The notes below the pieces were generated by a model. That model was given only the letters and a program-made list of their open reading frames with translations, was not told where the DNA came from and searched no databases. Shown here piece by piece: positions 8,990 through 17,923 of a stretch of DNA of 64,000 bases. Origin of the DNA: Xanthomonas sp. CFBP 8443 (GTDB lineage: Bacteria > Pseudomonadota > Gammaproteobacteria > Xanthomonadales > Xanthomonadaceae). The position numbers and the translations under genes are program-made. The stretch is taken from assembly GCF_025666195.1 (NCBI RefSeq), contig NZ_CP102592.1, positions 5,084,001 to 5,148,000 of the forward strand, read 5' to 3'. The first letter of the stretch is position 1. Every line of letters starts with the position of its first letter.

Positions 8990-9544
8990 CTAGTCGGCCG
9001 CTTCCGGCGCGGCGAGCGCCTTGCTGTAGATGCCCGAGCGGTCGAAGCAGCAGGCGCGGCGCTTGCCGGAGGCGAGCATGTCGCAGGCGGTGGCGATGCG
9101 CTTGGTCCGCGTCTCGGCCTTCTTGCCCGAGGTGATCCAGAAGATCCAGTCGCGCCGCGCCACCGCGGTGAGGTCGTCCCATTGCGCACGCGCCGCCGGA
9201 TGGGCGGCCAGGGCCTGGCGCAGGTCGGGCGGCACCGCCGGTTCCGGTTCCACCGCCACCGGCGCGATCTCCAGCGCGACCGTATCGCCCACCGCGACCC
9301 CGGCGGCCTGCTGCAGGGCCTCGTCCACTTTGAGCCAATGGCTGCCCTGCCCGTCGGGCGCCAGCGTGGCCTGGAACGGATGGCCGGCGAGCGTGCCGTC
9401 CACGGTCACCATGCCGCGCGCCGGCAGTTTCGCGCTCGCCTGCGCCGGCAGCAGCAGGAATGCCCAGGGCGCACCCGGCGGCGTCGCCGGCCGCAGCAGC
9501 TTCGTCTCAAAGCGGATCGTGGCGGTGACGGTGACCTTGCTCAT
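8990..9544 (-). CDS. YdeI/OmdA-family protein with DUF1905 domain
   Basis: Predicted 184-residue cytoplasmic protein with two recognisable parts. The N-terminal half (IRFETKLLRPATPPGAPWAFLLLP through GDTVALEIAPV, residues 8-95) is a DUF1905 beta-barrel-like domain. The C-terminal half (LRQALAAHPAARAQWDDLTAVARRDWIFWITSGKKAETRTKRI, residues 103-150) is the OmdA/YdeI helical domain of 'bacteriocin-protection' proteins. Family function is poorly defined. The ATG at 9544 starts MSKVTVTATIRFET, typical for this fusion. It stands alone, with the REP array downstream and the MHS permease gene upstream on the same strand. Confidence 0.85.
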   Translation of the reverse strand: MSKVTVTATIRFETKLLRPATPPGAPWAFLLLPAQASAKLPARGMVTVDGTLAGHPFQATLAPDGQGSHWLKVDEALQQAAGVAVGDTVALEIAPVAVEPEPAVPPDLRQALAAHPAARAQWDDLTAVARRDWIFWITSGKKAETRTKRIATACDMLASGKRRACCFDRSGIYSKALAAPEAAD

Positions 9545-9710
9545 GCCATGACGATAGCACCGGCGGACTCGGTGGTTGGCCGCGTGGCGTCGAGGCCTCG
9601 GGCAGCCCGGTCAGCCCGCCAAGGACACGACCACCGGGCACCGGCCAGGCGGCCTCGGCCTACCTGGAAGCGGGACGGGCGTGGCCTGGCCACGCCCGCC
9701 CGGCGCCCCG

Positions 9711-11096
9711 TCAGCTGCGAGCGGCTCGCGCCAGCTTGTGCTCGTGCATCGCGCGCTCGTCGTCCAGCCAATTCGCGCCCTTGTTGGTCAGGAAGAACAT
9801 GTAGACCACCAGCGACACCGCGATCACCGCCGTGGCGTACCAGACGAAGGTGGTCACGTGGCCGGTCTTCAACGAGGCCTGGTACAGCAGCGGTGCGGTG
9901 CCGCCGAAGGCCGAGTTCGCCAGCGCATAGCCCAGGCCCACGCCCAGCGCGCGGATGTGGGTGGGGAACAGTTCGGCCTTCACCACCGCGTTGATCGAGG
10001 TGTAGCCGGTCAGGATCACGAAGCCGCCGGTCAGGATCGCGAACGCGGCCAGCCAGTCGGTCTGCTTGGGCAATTCCAGCACCAGGAACCAGGTGTAGAG
10101 CACGCCGCCGATGCCGAAGAACACCAGCAGGGTCTTGCGCCCGACGATGTCCGACAGCCAGCCGCCGACCGGCTGCATCAGCATCAGCACGGTCAGCGCG
10201 ACCAGGTTGATGATGGTGCCGGCCATCACGTCGTTGCCGGCGAACGCGGTCTGGATCATCTTCGGCCCGGTCACCGAGTAGGTGTAGAAGGCGATGGTGC
10301 CGCCCGCGGTGACCAGGAAGCACAGCAGCAGCGGCCGCCACTGGCGCACGAACAGCTCATGCAGCGAGCCGGCCGAGCGGGCGCCGCCTTTCTTGGCCTC
10401 GGCGATGGCGTCGGAACCCAGCGACTCGTCCATCGTGCGGCGCAGCCAGAACACCACCAGCGCGCCGATACCGCCCAGGCCGAAGGCCAGGCGCCAGCCC
10501 CACTCGGACACCCAGCCCTTGTCGAAGAAATGCAGCATCACCAGCAACGTGGCCTGCGCCAGCACGTGGCCACCGACCAGGGTGACGTAGTGGAACGAGG
10601 ACAGGAAACCGCGCCGACCCGGGATCGCCGCTTCGGACATGTAGGTGGCGCTGGTGCCGTACTCGCCGCCGGTGGCGAAGCCCTGCAGCAACCGCGCCAG
10701 CAACAGCACGATCGGCGCGGCGATGCCGATCGTCGCCACGGTCGGGGTGACCGCGATGACGAACGAGCATAGCGCCATCAGCGACACCGAGATGGTCAGC
10801 GCCAGCCGGCGGCCGTAGCGGTCGGCGAAGCGGCCGAAGTACCACGCGCCGATCGGCCGCATCAGGAAGGTCATGGCGAAGATCGCCCACACGAACATCG
10901 TCGCGTTCTTGTCCTCCTTGGAGAAGAACTGCGATTCGAAATAGGTGGCGAAGACCGAATAGACGTAGACGTCGTACCACTCGACCAGGTTGCCGGCCGA
11001 GCCCTTGAGCGTGTTGGACACCGAGCGGCGAAGGCTGCCGGGAGCGGCGCCGGAACCGGAACCGGAGACGACCGTGGGCGTTGGGGATGCGCTCAT
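9711..11096 (-). CDS. MHS-family MFS permease, alpha-ketoglutarate permease-like
   Basis: A 461-residue inner-membrane proton symporter of the metabolite:H+ symporter branch of the major facilitator superfamily. It most resembles KgtP/dicarboxylate permeases; the true substrate is not provable here. Twelve hydrophobic segments can be traced. The family hallmarks are GNLVEWYDVYVYSVFATYF in the first helix, the loop 2-3 motif GRFADRYGRRLAL, LLARLLQGFATGGEYGTSATYMSE in helix 5, and the C-terminal half motif GWLSDIVGRKTLL. I use the ATG at 11096 (MSASPTPTVV) because the 74 residues upstream in the open frame are low-complexity. The gene is monocistronic by spacing, divergent from the TupA-like gene across 515 bp. 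Confidence 0.9.
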   Translation of the reverse strand: MSASPTPTVVSGSGSGAAPGSLRRSVSNTLKGSAGNLVEWYDVYVYSVFATYFESQFFSKEDKNATMFVWAIFAMTFLMRPIGAWYFGRFADRYGRRLALTISVSLMALCSFVIAVTPTVATIGIAAPIVLLLARLLQGFATGGEYGTSATYMSEAAIPGRRGFLSSFHYVTLVGGHVLAQATLLVMLHFFDKGWVSEWGWRLAFGLGGIGALVVFWLRRTMDESLGSDAIAEAKKGGARSAGSLHELFVRQWRPLLLCFLVTAGGTIAFYTYSVTGPKMIQTAFAGNDVMAGTIINLVALTVLMLMQPVGGWLSDIVGRKTLLVFFGIGGVLYTWFLVLELPKQTDWLAAFAILTGGFVILTGYTSINAVVKAELFPTHIRALGVGLGYALANSAFGGTAPLLYQASLKTGHVTTFVWYATAVIAVSLVVYMFFLTNKGANWLDDERAMHEHKLARAARS

Positions 11097-11611
11097 GCGG
11101 TGGGACCTGCAGGGTGGACAAGCCTGGGAGTATAGGCAGCGTGCGTATGGGTCATGTCGCGGCGGCCGGCCCGCCGCGGCGGAATCGGCTGATGTTGCTG
11201 CCGCTGCAGCGATGCGCTCCGTACGCAGCAGGGTCCGTCCGTGCGGCGCAGCGGTTGGCGCTCCAGGCCGCCAGCGCAGGCGCATCCCCGCGTGCGCGAT
11301 CGCTTGCAACGCGGGCACAACCGACGTTCCACGTCGGGCAGTTCGCGGGGCGCTACGACCTCCAGATCACGGCTCCCAACTCCCGGCCAGCGCCGCGAAC
11401 ACGGCCAGCCCGCGGAGCGCGAACAAGGCACTCCCTGAACAGGTAAAGCAGCATCCGAGGCCGCTGACAACCGTCCGGACGGCCCGCGCCTGCAAGGGAC
11501 TGGGACAGACAGCCAATTCAGGCAGCTGACCGCACTCAGAATCGCGCCATTTCACTTCGTCCATGTGACGAATATCATATTTTCCTCTCCTTTTCGCGAC
11601 GGAGTCGGCAT
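11097..11611. other. Non-coding gap between divergent permease and ATP-grasp genes
   Basis: 515 bp with no gene I can support. It must contain the promoters of both divergent genes. The right part (about 11540-11600) is AT-richer and precedes the TupA-like gene. No clear operator or hairpin was recognised. Confidence 0.5.
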
Positions 11612-12640
11612 ATGGATAGTGACGTGGCCGCATTTACGGACAAATCGGGATTCCAGCTCACCGGGCCGCTGACGGCGCTTCCCAGGCGGCCGCTCGGCCT
11701 CAAGCGCAAGCTCAGGCGCACCGCCCACGTGTTCGTCACCCGACTGCCGTGGCGCTGGCAGGAACGCCTCTACTTCCTCGATACCTTCGGCCGCTGGCCG
11801 AACCTGTACGCGCCGGTCTGCTTCAATGAGAAAGTGCTGTACCGCAAGTCGGTGTACGGCGACCACGAAACCTACCGACGGCTGACCGACAAGATCGCCG
11901 TGCGCGACTACGTCGCCGCCCGCATCGGCGCTCGCTACCTGATCCCGCTGCTGTTCAGCACCACCGATCCCACCTCGCTGCTGACCTTCCCGCGCTGGGT
12001 GCACACCGTCATCAAGCCCAACCATGGCGCGGGCATGGTGGAGGTACTGCTCGACGAGCCGGACGACCGCCGCAAACAGGCCCTGCTCGACAGCTGCTCG
12101 CGCTGGCTGCAGACCGACTACTCCAAGGTGGTGCGCGAGATCCACTACCGCGGCATCCCGCCGTGCATCCTGGTGGAGCAGTACATCGGCGACGGCACCC
12201 AGGCACCGGTGGACTACAAGTTCCACATGTTCAAGCAGCCCGACGGTAGCTTCCAGTACGTCCTGCAGGTGATCTACAACCGCTCGCAGCCGCCGCTGGC
12301 GATGACCTTCTTCGTCAACAACCTGGACGAACCGCACCACCGCATCCGCGACGCGGGGCAGGCGCCGCCGTGCGGGCAGGCGCTGCTGCAGGAGGCGCTG
12401 GAACTGAGCAAGACCCTCGCCGTCGACTTCGATTACGTACGCGTGGACTGGTACATCCAGGAGGGCCGGATCTATTTCGGCGAACTCACCTTCACCCCGG
12501 GTGCGGGGCTGGTGACCGGATTGGATCGCGGGCTGGACCGGATCATGGGCGACATGTGGGTACAGCCGCGCGCGCCGGAGAAACCGGCATTCTCCGCGCC
12601 CTGGCGCAAACCGGTCATGGCCATCGGCCCGAACCAGTAG
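11612..12640 (+). CDS. TupA-like ATP-grasp protein
   Basis: A 342-residue protein of the TupA-like ATP-grasp family (named from the teichuronopeptide enzyme), which usually modifies or ligates groups on surface polysaccharides. Visible family features: FNEKVLYRKSVYGDHETYRRLTDKIAVRDYVAARIGARYLIPLL, WVHTVIKPNHGAGMVEVL as the ATP-binding lysine strand, ILVEQYIGDGTQAPVDYKFHMF as the central ATP-grasp strand, and FDYVRVDWYIQEGRIYFGELTFTPGAG as the metal-binding Asp/Glu end. The ATG at 11612 has GGAG at 11601-11604. Such genes normally sit in capsule or LPS clusters, but here there is no glycosyltransferase neighbour, so it is an orphan. The substrate is unknown. Confidence 0.83.
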   Translation: MDSDVAAFTDKSGFQLTGPLTALPRRPLGLKRKLRRTAHVFVTRLPWRWQERLYFLDTFGRWPNLYAPVCFNEKVLYRKSVYGDHETYRRLTDKIAVRDYVAARIGARYLIPLLFSTTDPTSLLTFPRWVHTVIKPNHGAGMVEVLLDEPDDRRKQALLDSCSRWLQTDYSKVVREIHYRGIPPCILVEQYIGDGTQAPVDYKFHMFKQPDGSFQYVLQVIYNRSQPPLAMTFFVNNLDEPHHRIRDAGQAPPCGQALLQEALELSKTLAVDFDYVRVDWYIQEGRIYFGELTFTPGAGLVTGLDRGLDRIMGDMWVQPRAPEKPAFSAPWRKPVMAIGPNQ

Positions 12641-12802
12641 CGCGAAGGCCGACACGTCCGTTGCGATCGCGCGACGTCGGCCCATCGGCCTGCGCAAGGC
12701 GCGTGAAAAGCGCATGGCGACAAGCCAAGAACCGGCGTCGACAGAGCCGATGCCAGCGGCGATTTGATCTAATGCCGTCGCAAGCATCGACAGGACACCC
12801 GC

Positions 12803-13975
12803 GTGACCTCTTTCGACCCCGCGATCCGCCCCTTCCGCATCGCCGTGCCGACCGAGCAGATCGAGGATTTGCAGCGCCGGCTACGCACAGCGCGCTGGCC
12901 GATGCCGCTGGACGATGCGGCGTGGGAGGACGGCACCAGCCTGGCCTTCCTGCGGCGGCTGGCCGAGCATTGGCAGCATCGTTTCTCGTGGCCGGAACAG
13001 GAAGCGCGGCTGAACCGGATGGCGCACTTCAGAACCGAGATCGACGGCTACGACCTGCACTTCGTCCACCAGCGCGGCCAGGGCCCGGCGCCGTTGCCGC
13101 TGCTGCTCACGCATGGCTGGCCGGGGTCGTTCGCCGAGTTCGAGCGGATCCTGCCGATGCTGACCGATCCCGAGCGGCATGGCGCTGCGGCCGAGGACGC
13201 GTTTGACGTGGTGGCGCCGTCGCTGCCGGGATTCGGCTTCTCCGCGGCGCCGCCACGGGCGGGAACCAGTTCGCGCACCGTCGCCCAGTTGTGGCGAACG
13301 CTGATGCAGCGGCTGGGTTATGCGCGCTTCGGCATACAGGGCGGCGACATCGGCGCCGGTGTCTGCACCTGGCTGGGCTATCTACATCCGCAGGACGTGG
13401 TCGGCCTGCATCTCAACTACATCCCCGGCAGCTACCGCCCGCCGCTCACCGCCGAAGACGACCCGCTGGCGCCCGAGGAGCAGGCATACCTCGATCGCGC
13501 GGCGGCGTTTTCCGCGGCCGAGGGCGCCTATGCCGCGCTGCAGGCCACCAAGCCGCAAACCCTGGCGTTCGCGCTGACCGACTCGCCGATCGGCCTTGCC
13601 GGCTGGATCGCCGAGAAGTTCCGCAGCTGGAGCGACTGCAACGGCGACCTGGAACGCGTGGTGCCGCTGGATACGCTGCTCACCGACATCTCGCTGTACT
13701 GGTTCGGCAACGCCATCGATGCGTCGCTGCGCATGTACAAGGAAAATCGCCTGGCGCCGCTGCACTTCGCGCACGGCGAGCGGGTGCTGCCGCCGCTCGG
13801 CTTCGCACGGTTTCCCAAGGAGCTGCCCACGCCGCCGCGCCGCTACGTGGAGCGCGTGTTTCGGGTGCAACGCTGGACGCAGATGTCCGCCGGCGGCCAC
13901 TTCGCCGCACTGGAGCGTCCTGCCGAACTGGCCGAGGACATTCGTGCGTTCTTCCGTCCCTTGCGAGGACGCTGA
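12803..13975 (+). CDS. Epoxide hydrolase (EHN-domain alpha/beta hydrolase)
   Basis: A 390-residue alpha/beta hydrolase with the epoxide-hydrolase N-terminal (EHN) domain, expected to open epoxides by a covalent ester mechanism. The EHN part covers about residues 8-115 (RPFRIAVPTEQIEDLQRRLRTARWP). The oxyanion-hole motif HGWPGS is at 104-109, the nucleophile elbow GGDIGAG puts Asp182 in place of a serine, and the C-terminal His366 in GGHFAALERP completes the triad. Start is a GTG at 12803. Asp as nucleophile separates it from lipases and haloperoxidases. Its natural substrate is unknown; homologs include juvenile-hormone-type and bacterial xenobiotic epoxide hydrolases. It has no obvious operon partner. 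Confidence 0.9.
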   Translation: MTSFDPAIRPFRIAVPTEQIEDLQRRLRTARWPMPLDDAAWEDGTSLAFLRRLAEHWQHRFSWPEQEARLNRMAHFRTEIDGYDLHFVHQRGQGPAPLPLLLTHGWPGSFAEFERILPMLTDPERHGAAAEDAFDVVAPSLPGFGFSAAPPRAGTSSRTVAQLWRTLMQRLGYARFGIQGGDIGAGVCTWLGYLHPQDVVGLHLNYIPGSYRPPLTAEDDPLAPEEQAYLDRAAAFSAAEGAYAALQATKPQTLAFALTDSPIGLAGWIAEKFRSWSDCNGDLERVVPLDTLLTDISLYWFGNAIDASLRMYKENRLAPLHFAHGERVLPPLGFARFPKELPTPPRRYVERVFRVQRWTQMSAGGHFAALERPAELAEDIRAFFRPLRGR

Positions 13976-14304
13976 CCGCGCCAAGGCGCAACGGCCTGGT
14001 CGTGTGGCGATGTAGTCGAAGCAGACGCGCCACCGTCGCCGTCCTGGCAGCCGATCGAGATCCCGCCGCGAAGGCCAACCTGCGGTTCCAAGGCCAAACG
14101 CATCCGGGCCTGTCATTTGGCAGTGGAGATCGGCCATCCAGGCCGGTCGATGGCGCCGCGCCGTGCATACCTCGGCGCGGCCCGGCCGGACGATGGCGTC
14201 CCGCCAGCACTAACAGCGCCTAAGCGTGCTGCGACCCGACAAATGAACGGAGCCTCGCACGCGTTACGATGGCGCCCCCACCGGCCGCACCCTGCAGACC
14301 CCCC
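13976..14304. other. Non-coding gap
   Basis: About 330 bp downstream of the epoxide hydrolase. No gene, hairpin or repeat that I can support was found; it should contain the promoter for the TonB-like gene. Confidence 0.45.
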
Positions 14305-14343
14305 ATGAAGGCCCGCACTCCCGACGCAGCCGCGGCGGCATGA
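14305..14343 (+). CDS. Possible 12-codon leader ORF coupled to the TonB-like gene
   Basis: An ATG at 14305 opens a frame of 12 codons (MKARTPDAAAAA) whose TGA overlaps the ATG of the next gene as ATGA (14340-14343). That arrangement would couple translation. The alternative is that it is a chance short frame in GC-rich DNA, since no strong ribosome-binding site is visible before it. Confidence 0.3.
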   Translation: MKARTPDAAAAA

Positions 14344-15230
14344 GCAACGCGTCGCATCGCGCGGACCCCCGGGCCAAATCCTGGGGCGAACGCCTGGAGC
14401 CCTGGATTGCCGCGCTCGTCAGCGCCGTGCTGCACCTGCTGATGCTGCTGCTGTTGCTGCTGGCCGACCCGCCCACCATGACCACCCCGCAAGGCGCCGC
14501 CAGCGGCGGCCGGACCAAGGTGGATTTCATCGGCGCCACGCGCCAGCCGGTGCATCCGGCCAAGACGCCGCCCTCGCCCACCCCCGCGCAGAAACCAGTG
14601 GCGGCCAAGAAACGGCGCGCCACCTCGCCGGTGCAGTCCACGCTGGTCGCGCAGTCCGACCACCCCGTGCCGCCGCCCGATCCGGCCGCCACGGCCAGCA
14701 CGCCGGCACCGCCTGCGCCCACGCCCGCCGAGCAGCCGGCGCCGCCGCAGTCGGACCCCGCCGCGCAGCAGCAGGCCCAGGCCGCCGCCAGCGCACCCGA
14801 ACCGACCCAGCGCCGCGAGACCTGGACCGGGCGACCGCCGGGCGCCATCGACCAGGACCTCGGCCCCAACGAAGCGGGGCTGGTCCGCGACGGCGGCGGC
14901 CGCGGCGGCCGTCGTGGCGACCCCAGCGACGCCGGCCCCAGCATGGAACTGGGCGGCTACCTGGTCTATTACGACCTGCGCAGCGAAACCCTGCTGCGCG
15001 CCTGGATGGATCAGGGCATGAAGGAATTCTTCATCCTGCTGCCCGGCACCCAGTACCGCATGGCCTGCCCGCTGGAGATCGCGATGAAGCGCGGCTCCGG
15101 CAAGTGCCGCGCGCTGCCGCCGGATTCCCCAGAACTGAAAGCCATTGGCGACGCCCGCGAGGTCATCACCATGCTGCAGGTCTACAAGCAGGGCGAATTG
15201 GTGTGGCGCGGCCCGGGGCCGTACAAGTAA
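14340..15230 (+). CDS. TonB-like Pro-rich inner-membrane protein of unknown function
   Basis: Predicted 296-residue protein of TonB-like architecture. A short basic cytoplasmic N-terminus is followed by one transmembrane helix (about residues 22-42, WIAALVSAVLHLLMLLLLLLA). Next comes a long periplasmic Pro/Ala/Gln-rich spacer (about 70-160), a Gly/Arg-rich linker (GGGRGGRRGD) and a C-terminal globular domain of about 100 residues (MELGGYLVYYDLRSETLLRAWMDQGMKEFFILLPGTQYRMACPLE). The domain lacks the canonical TonB YP signature, so energy transduction is not shown. It ends with LVWRGPGPYK. No ExbB/ExbD gene is nearby. The start is chosen at the ATG overlapping the short upstream frame. Confidence 0.7.
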   Translation: MSNASHRADPRAKSWGERLEPWIAALVSAVLHLLMLLLLLLADPPTMTTPQGAASGGRTKVDFIGATRQPVHPAKTPPSPTPAQKPVAAKKRRATSPVQSTLVAQSDHPVPPPDPAATASTPAPPAPTPAEQPAPPQSDPAAQQQAQAAASAPEPTQRRETWTGRPPGAIDQDLGPNEAGLVRDGGGRGGRRGDPSDAGPSMELGGYLVYYDLRSETLLRAWMDQGMKEFFILLPGTQYRMACPLEIAMKRGSGKCRALPPDSPELKAIGDAREVITMLQVYKQGELVWRGPGPYK

Positions 15231-15288
15231 GCGGCCAGCAATCCTCCCGGAGAGGAGTTGGGAAAGGGCCCGGCGGGACCGGCAAAAG

Positions 15289-15660
15289 CCCCTCTCCCTC
15301 CGGGAGAGGGGTTGGGGTGAGGGTCCGGCGCGAAAGCGTCTCGCGGAGTTGGCTGCACGAGGCTTCGCCCGTACCCTCATCCGCCCCTGCGGGGCACCTT
15401 CCCCCGAAAAGGGGGCCATGGTCCCAGTGGGAGAAGGGAACAGCTGTTAGCCCCTCTCCCCCCGGGAGAGGGGTTGGGGTGAGGGTCCGGCGTGAAAGCG
15501 TCTCGCGGAGTTGGCTGCACGAGGCTTCGCCCGTACCCTCATCCGCCCCTGCGGGGCACCTTCTCCCAGTGGGAGAAGGGAACAGCCGCTAGCCCCCGGG
15601 AGAGGGGTTGGGGTGAGGGTCCGGCGCGAAGCGTCTCGCGGAGTTGAGTGCACGAGGCTG
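15289..15660. repeat. Three tandem copies of dispersed palindrome family B
   Basis: Units pair a GGGAGAGGGGTTGGGGTGAG element with a CCCTCATCCGCCCCTGCGGG element, joined by a conserved linker containing GCGTCTCGCGGAGTTG and CACGAGGCT. The palindrome recurs at 15289, 15452 and about 15596, so units are about 145-165 bp. The same composite is present at 40.2-40.7 kb in opposite orientation and at 59.5-59.9 kb, and half-copies occur at 5.4 kb and inside the recB/recD junction. Confidence 0.9.
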
Positions 15661-16091
15661 CGCCGATCCCCGAACCTAGCGTTGCTGCACAGATGCAGCG
15701 GCGCTTCCAACTCCTGATGCCTGCGGCATATCGAAACGTTCGCTCACCTTCTGCAGCGATGCCAACACGTGGCCGCCCGTCCGGCAACCGACAGAATGTC
15801 TTCAACGCAAACATCAAAACAAACCCAGCGTCGACGCGCGTACTGCCGCGTCCGGCTCGCTTGCACGAATCGCAAGCTATCTACGCTTGCCGACAAGTAT
15901 TTCGCGTGTCGCCACGCGATCGCAGAACCCTTGCACACGCCCGCCATGCCAGCGACAAGCGCCATCACGCCCCATTTGCAATTGCCCAACCGGGTTGTTG
16001 CTAGAGTGCCGACGCGTCCCTGGCAGCGGCCCGCCTGCGCATCGCAGCGGTCCGCAACGTTTGGAATCTTTCATTGAATAGGAGTTGTCAC
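15661..16091. other. Non-coding gap upstream of exported protein
   Basis: 430 bp, lower in GC than its surroundings, with no gene or RNA that I recognise. It ends in the ribosome-binding site AGGAG at 16080-16084 for the next gene. Confidence 0.45.
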
Positions 16092-16547
16092 GTGCCCTGG
16101 AAGTCCACTGTCGCAATGCTCGCCCTATCCACCGCCGCCCTGCCGGCCTTCGCCCAGTCCGATCGGCAAGTGGTCGAAGACATGGTGACCCGCTCCGCCA
16201 ATGTCTGCCCCGGCCACAGCACCCAACGCACCACGCCCACCGTGAACGCCGTCCCCGTTGGCGCATTGCGCGTCATGCTCGAGCGCGGCCTGGTGATGTG
16301 CCCCGACCGTCGCCTCGACGCCGAAGCACCGGCCGTGTTCTACGGCAGGCTCGGCGTCTTCGCATGGAACCCCGACGTGGCGGCCAGCTCGGGCGTGATC
16401 GTCAAGCAGATCGGCAGCATGACCCGCAGCGACGAATTCCCCACCGAGACCTTGGTCTGGGACAGCAAGGGCACCGCACTCAAGCAGCAGACCGTGCCGA
16501 TGTTCGAGCCGAGGCCGGGCGCCGCGGTGCTGTACAAGGTGCGCTAA
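16092..16547 (+). CDS. Exported protein of unknown function
   Basis: Predicted 151-residue periplasmic protein with a clear Sec signal peptide: MPWKSTVAMLALSTAALPAFA, cut before QSDRQ. The GTG at 16092 is chosen because AGGAG lies 7 bases upstream; a TTG at 16074 would lie upstream of that site. The mature part has two cysteines (VCPGH and VMCPDRR) that may form a disulfide, and ends in a beta-rich region. I do not recognise the family. It is flanked by non-coding DNA on both sides and seems monocistronic. Confidence 0.7.
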   Translation: MPWKSTVAMLALSTAALPAFAQSDRQVVEDMVTRSANVCPGHSTQRTTPTVNAVPVGALRVMLERGLVMCPDRRLDAEAPAVFYGRLGVFAWNPDVAASSGVIVKQIGSMTRSDEFPTETLVWDSKGTALKQQTVPMFEPRPGAAVLYKVR

Positions 16548-16682
16548 GCCCGGCTTGCGCGCTGCGTTCGAACGTAGGGGTTAGCGGCACTCTCGTTCCC
16601 CGAGCGCGCATGCCGACCGCTGTTCCGAACCGCTTGTCATCGCGCCGCGCGCCGGTCGAAGCAACCCGGCGCGCCGCTCTCC

Positions 16683-17387
16683 TCAGCCGGCATCGGCACC
16701 GATGCCGGCGCGTGTGGGCGTCGCCGCCCGTGTGCCGCGGCGCATGGCGTCGACCAGGCGATGGCCCAGCGCATGGAGCAGCAACGGCACCATCCAACTG
16801 CTCCACAGCAAGACCGCGATCAGGCCAGGCGATGGCGTCATGCCCATCCCGATGGCACCAGGCAGCGCCAGACGAAACGCCACCGGCGCCAACGTCACCA
16901 AATACGCCCGCACCATCCACTGCCGGTGCCGCTCCACCTGGCCGCGCCGGATCGCCACGAACCCCACCGAACCGGTGACCAGCCACGCCACACTGGTCGC
17001 GGCAAATGCCACGCGGATCGCCGGCGGCGCCTGCGACGTGGCGATCAATCCGACCGTCCCGACCATCGCCACCAGCATGCCGGCGAAGTACGCGCGCCCC
17101 AGCCAGCGATGCAGCCGCGGAAACCGGCGCCAGCGCTGCGTGGCGAACTGCAGCGTCCCGAGCAACAGACCCACCGCCCCGCCGCCGAGATGGCACCACA
17201 ACCAGCCGCGCCGGGTCAGGAACATGGCATAGGCGGGCGAGTCCAGCGCCGCATACTTGAGATAGACCGAATGCACGAACTCCACGCCCAACGCGGCCAG
17301 CGCCAGCCACAGCAGCGCCCAGCCCACGCGCGCGGCCGGCCTTGCGCGCGGCGCGGCAACACCATGGCGAATCGGATCGAGCTTCAT
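16683..17387 (-). CDS. DUF2306 membrane protein
   Basis: Predicted 234-residue membrane protein with about seven hydrophobic helices, matching DUF2306. Diagnostic segments are the W-x-H-L-x-G-G helix (RGWLWCHLGGGAVGLLLGTLQF), RFPRLHRWLGRAYFAGML with paired histidines that could bind haem or metal, and RGQVERHRQWMVRAYLVTLAPV. The ATG at 17387 has AGGAG six bases upstream on the minus strand; the 13 extra residues upstream are Pro-rich. Function is not established for the family. No operon partner is visible. Confidence 0.78.
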   Translation of the reverse strand: MKLDPIRHGVAAPRARPAARVGWALLWLALAALGVEFVHSVYLKYAALDSPAYAMFLTRRGWLWCHLGGGAVGLLLGTLQFATQRWRRFPRLHRWLGRAYFAGMLVAMVGTVGLIATSQAPPAIRVAFAATSVAWLVTGSVGFVAIRRGQVERHRQWMVRAYLVTLAPVAFRLALPGAIGMGMTPSPGLIAVLLWSSWMVPLLLHALGHRLVDAMRRGTRAATPTRAGIGADAG

Positions 17388-17566
17388 GCGCGGCTCCTGC
17401 GGCCTGCCTGCCCTCGGCAGCGGCACGCTAGCATGGAAGCCGCGACGGATCGCGGCCGTCGTCGGATAACGTGCCGCGAGGAAACGGAGGAACGCGCCCG
17501 GCGCGGTTCCTCCGTTCCGTCATGCAGCCCGTGTTCCGGCGTTACCGCGAACCGACGCCGCCCGCC

Positions 17567-17923
17567 TCAATCCTCGCCGGCCATGCGCACCACCAACTCG
17601 CCATCGCGCACCTCGATGCGCAGCGTGCTACCGATGGCGAAGCCCAACTGCTCCAGCCAGCGCCCGCGCAAGCGCAGCGACGGCACGCGCTGGTTGCTGG
17701 CCGCGTAGTAGCCATAGCCGACCGTGCACCGCTGCGGCGGGCGCGGACGGCGGGGCGCACGCGGCGGGCGGGCAAGATCGGCCGCGTTGGCCGCAGCGAC
17801 CTCCTCGGGCGTCAGCATTGGTGAGAGCGTCGGCTCGACGATGGTCCAGCGAAGGGACGGCGGCGGCCGGCGGGGCGCACGCTTGCGCGGTGCGGCGGCG
17901 GCGCGAGAAGGCGGCTTACGCAT
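17567..17923 (-). CDS. SymE-like toxin-family protein
   Basis: Predicted 118-residue protein. Its C-terminal 55 residues (CTVGYGYYAASNQRVPSLRLRGRWLEQLGFAIGSTLRIEVRDGELVVR) match the SymE/AbrB-like swapped-hairpin fold of SymE-type RNA-cleaving toxins: P-x-L-x-L-x-G-x-W-L-x-x-x-G-F then G-x-x-L-x-I. The N-terminal half is a basic Pro/Arg/Ala-rich extension not present in E. coli SymE. The ATG at 17923 lies inside the end of the upstream gene, an 8-bp overlap indicating coupling. In E. coli SymE is controlled by an antisense RNA (SymR); I could not identify one here. A role as a toxin is inferred from family only. Confidence 0.68.
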   Translation of the reverse strand: MRKPPSRAAAAPRKRAPRRPPPSLRWTIVEPTLSPMLTPEEVAAANAADLARPPRAPRRPRPPQRCTVGYGYYAASNQRVPSLRLRGRWLEQLGFAIGSTLRIEVRDGELVVRMAGED

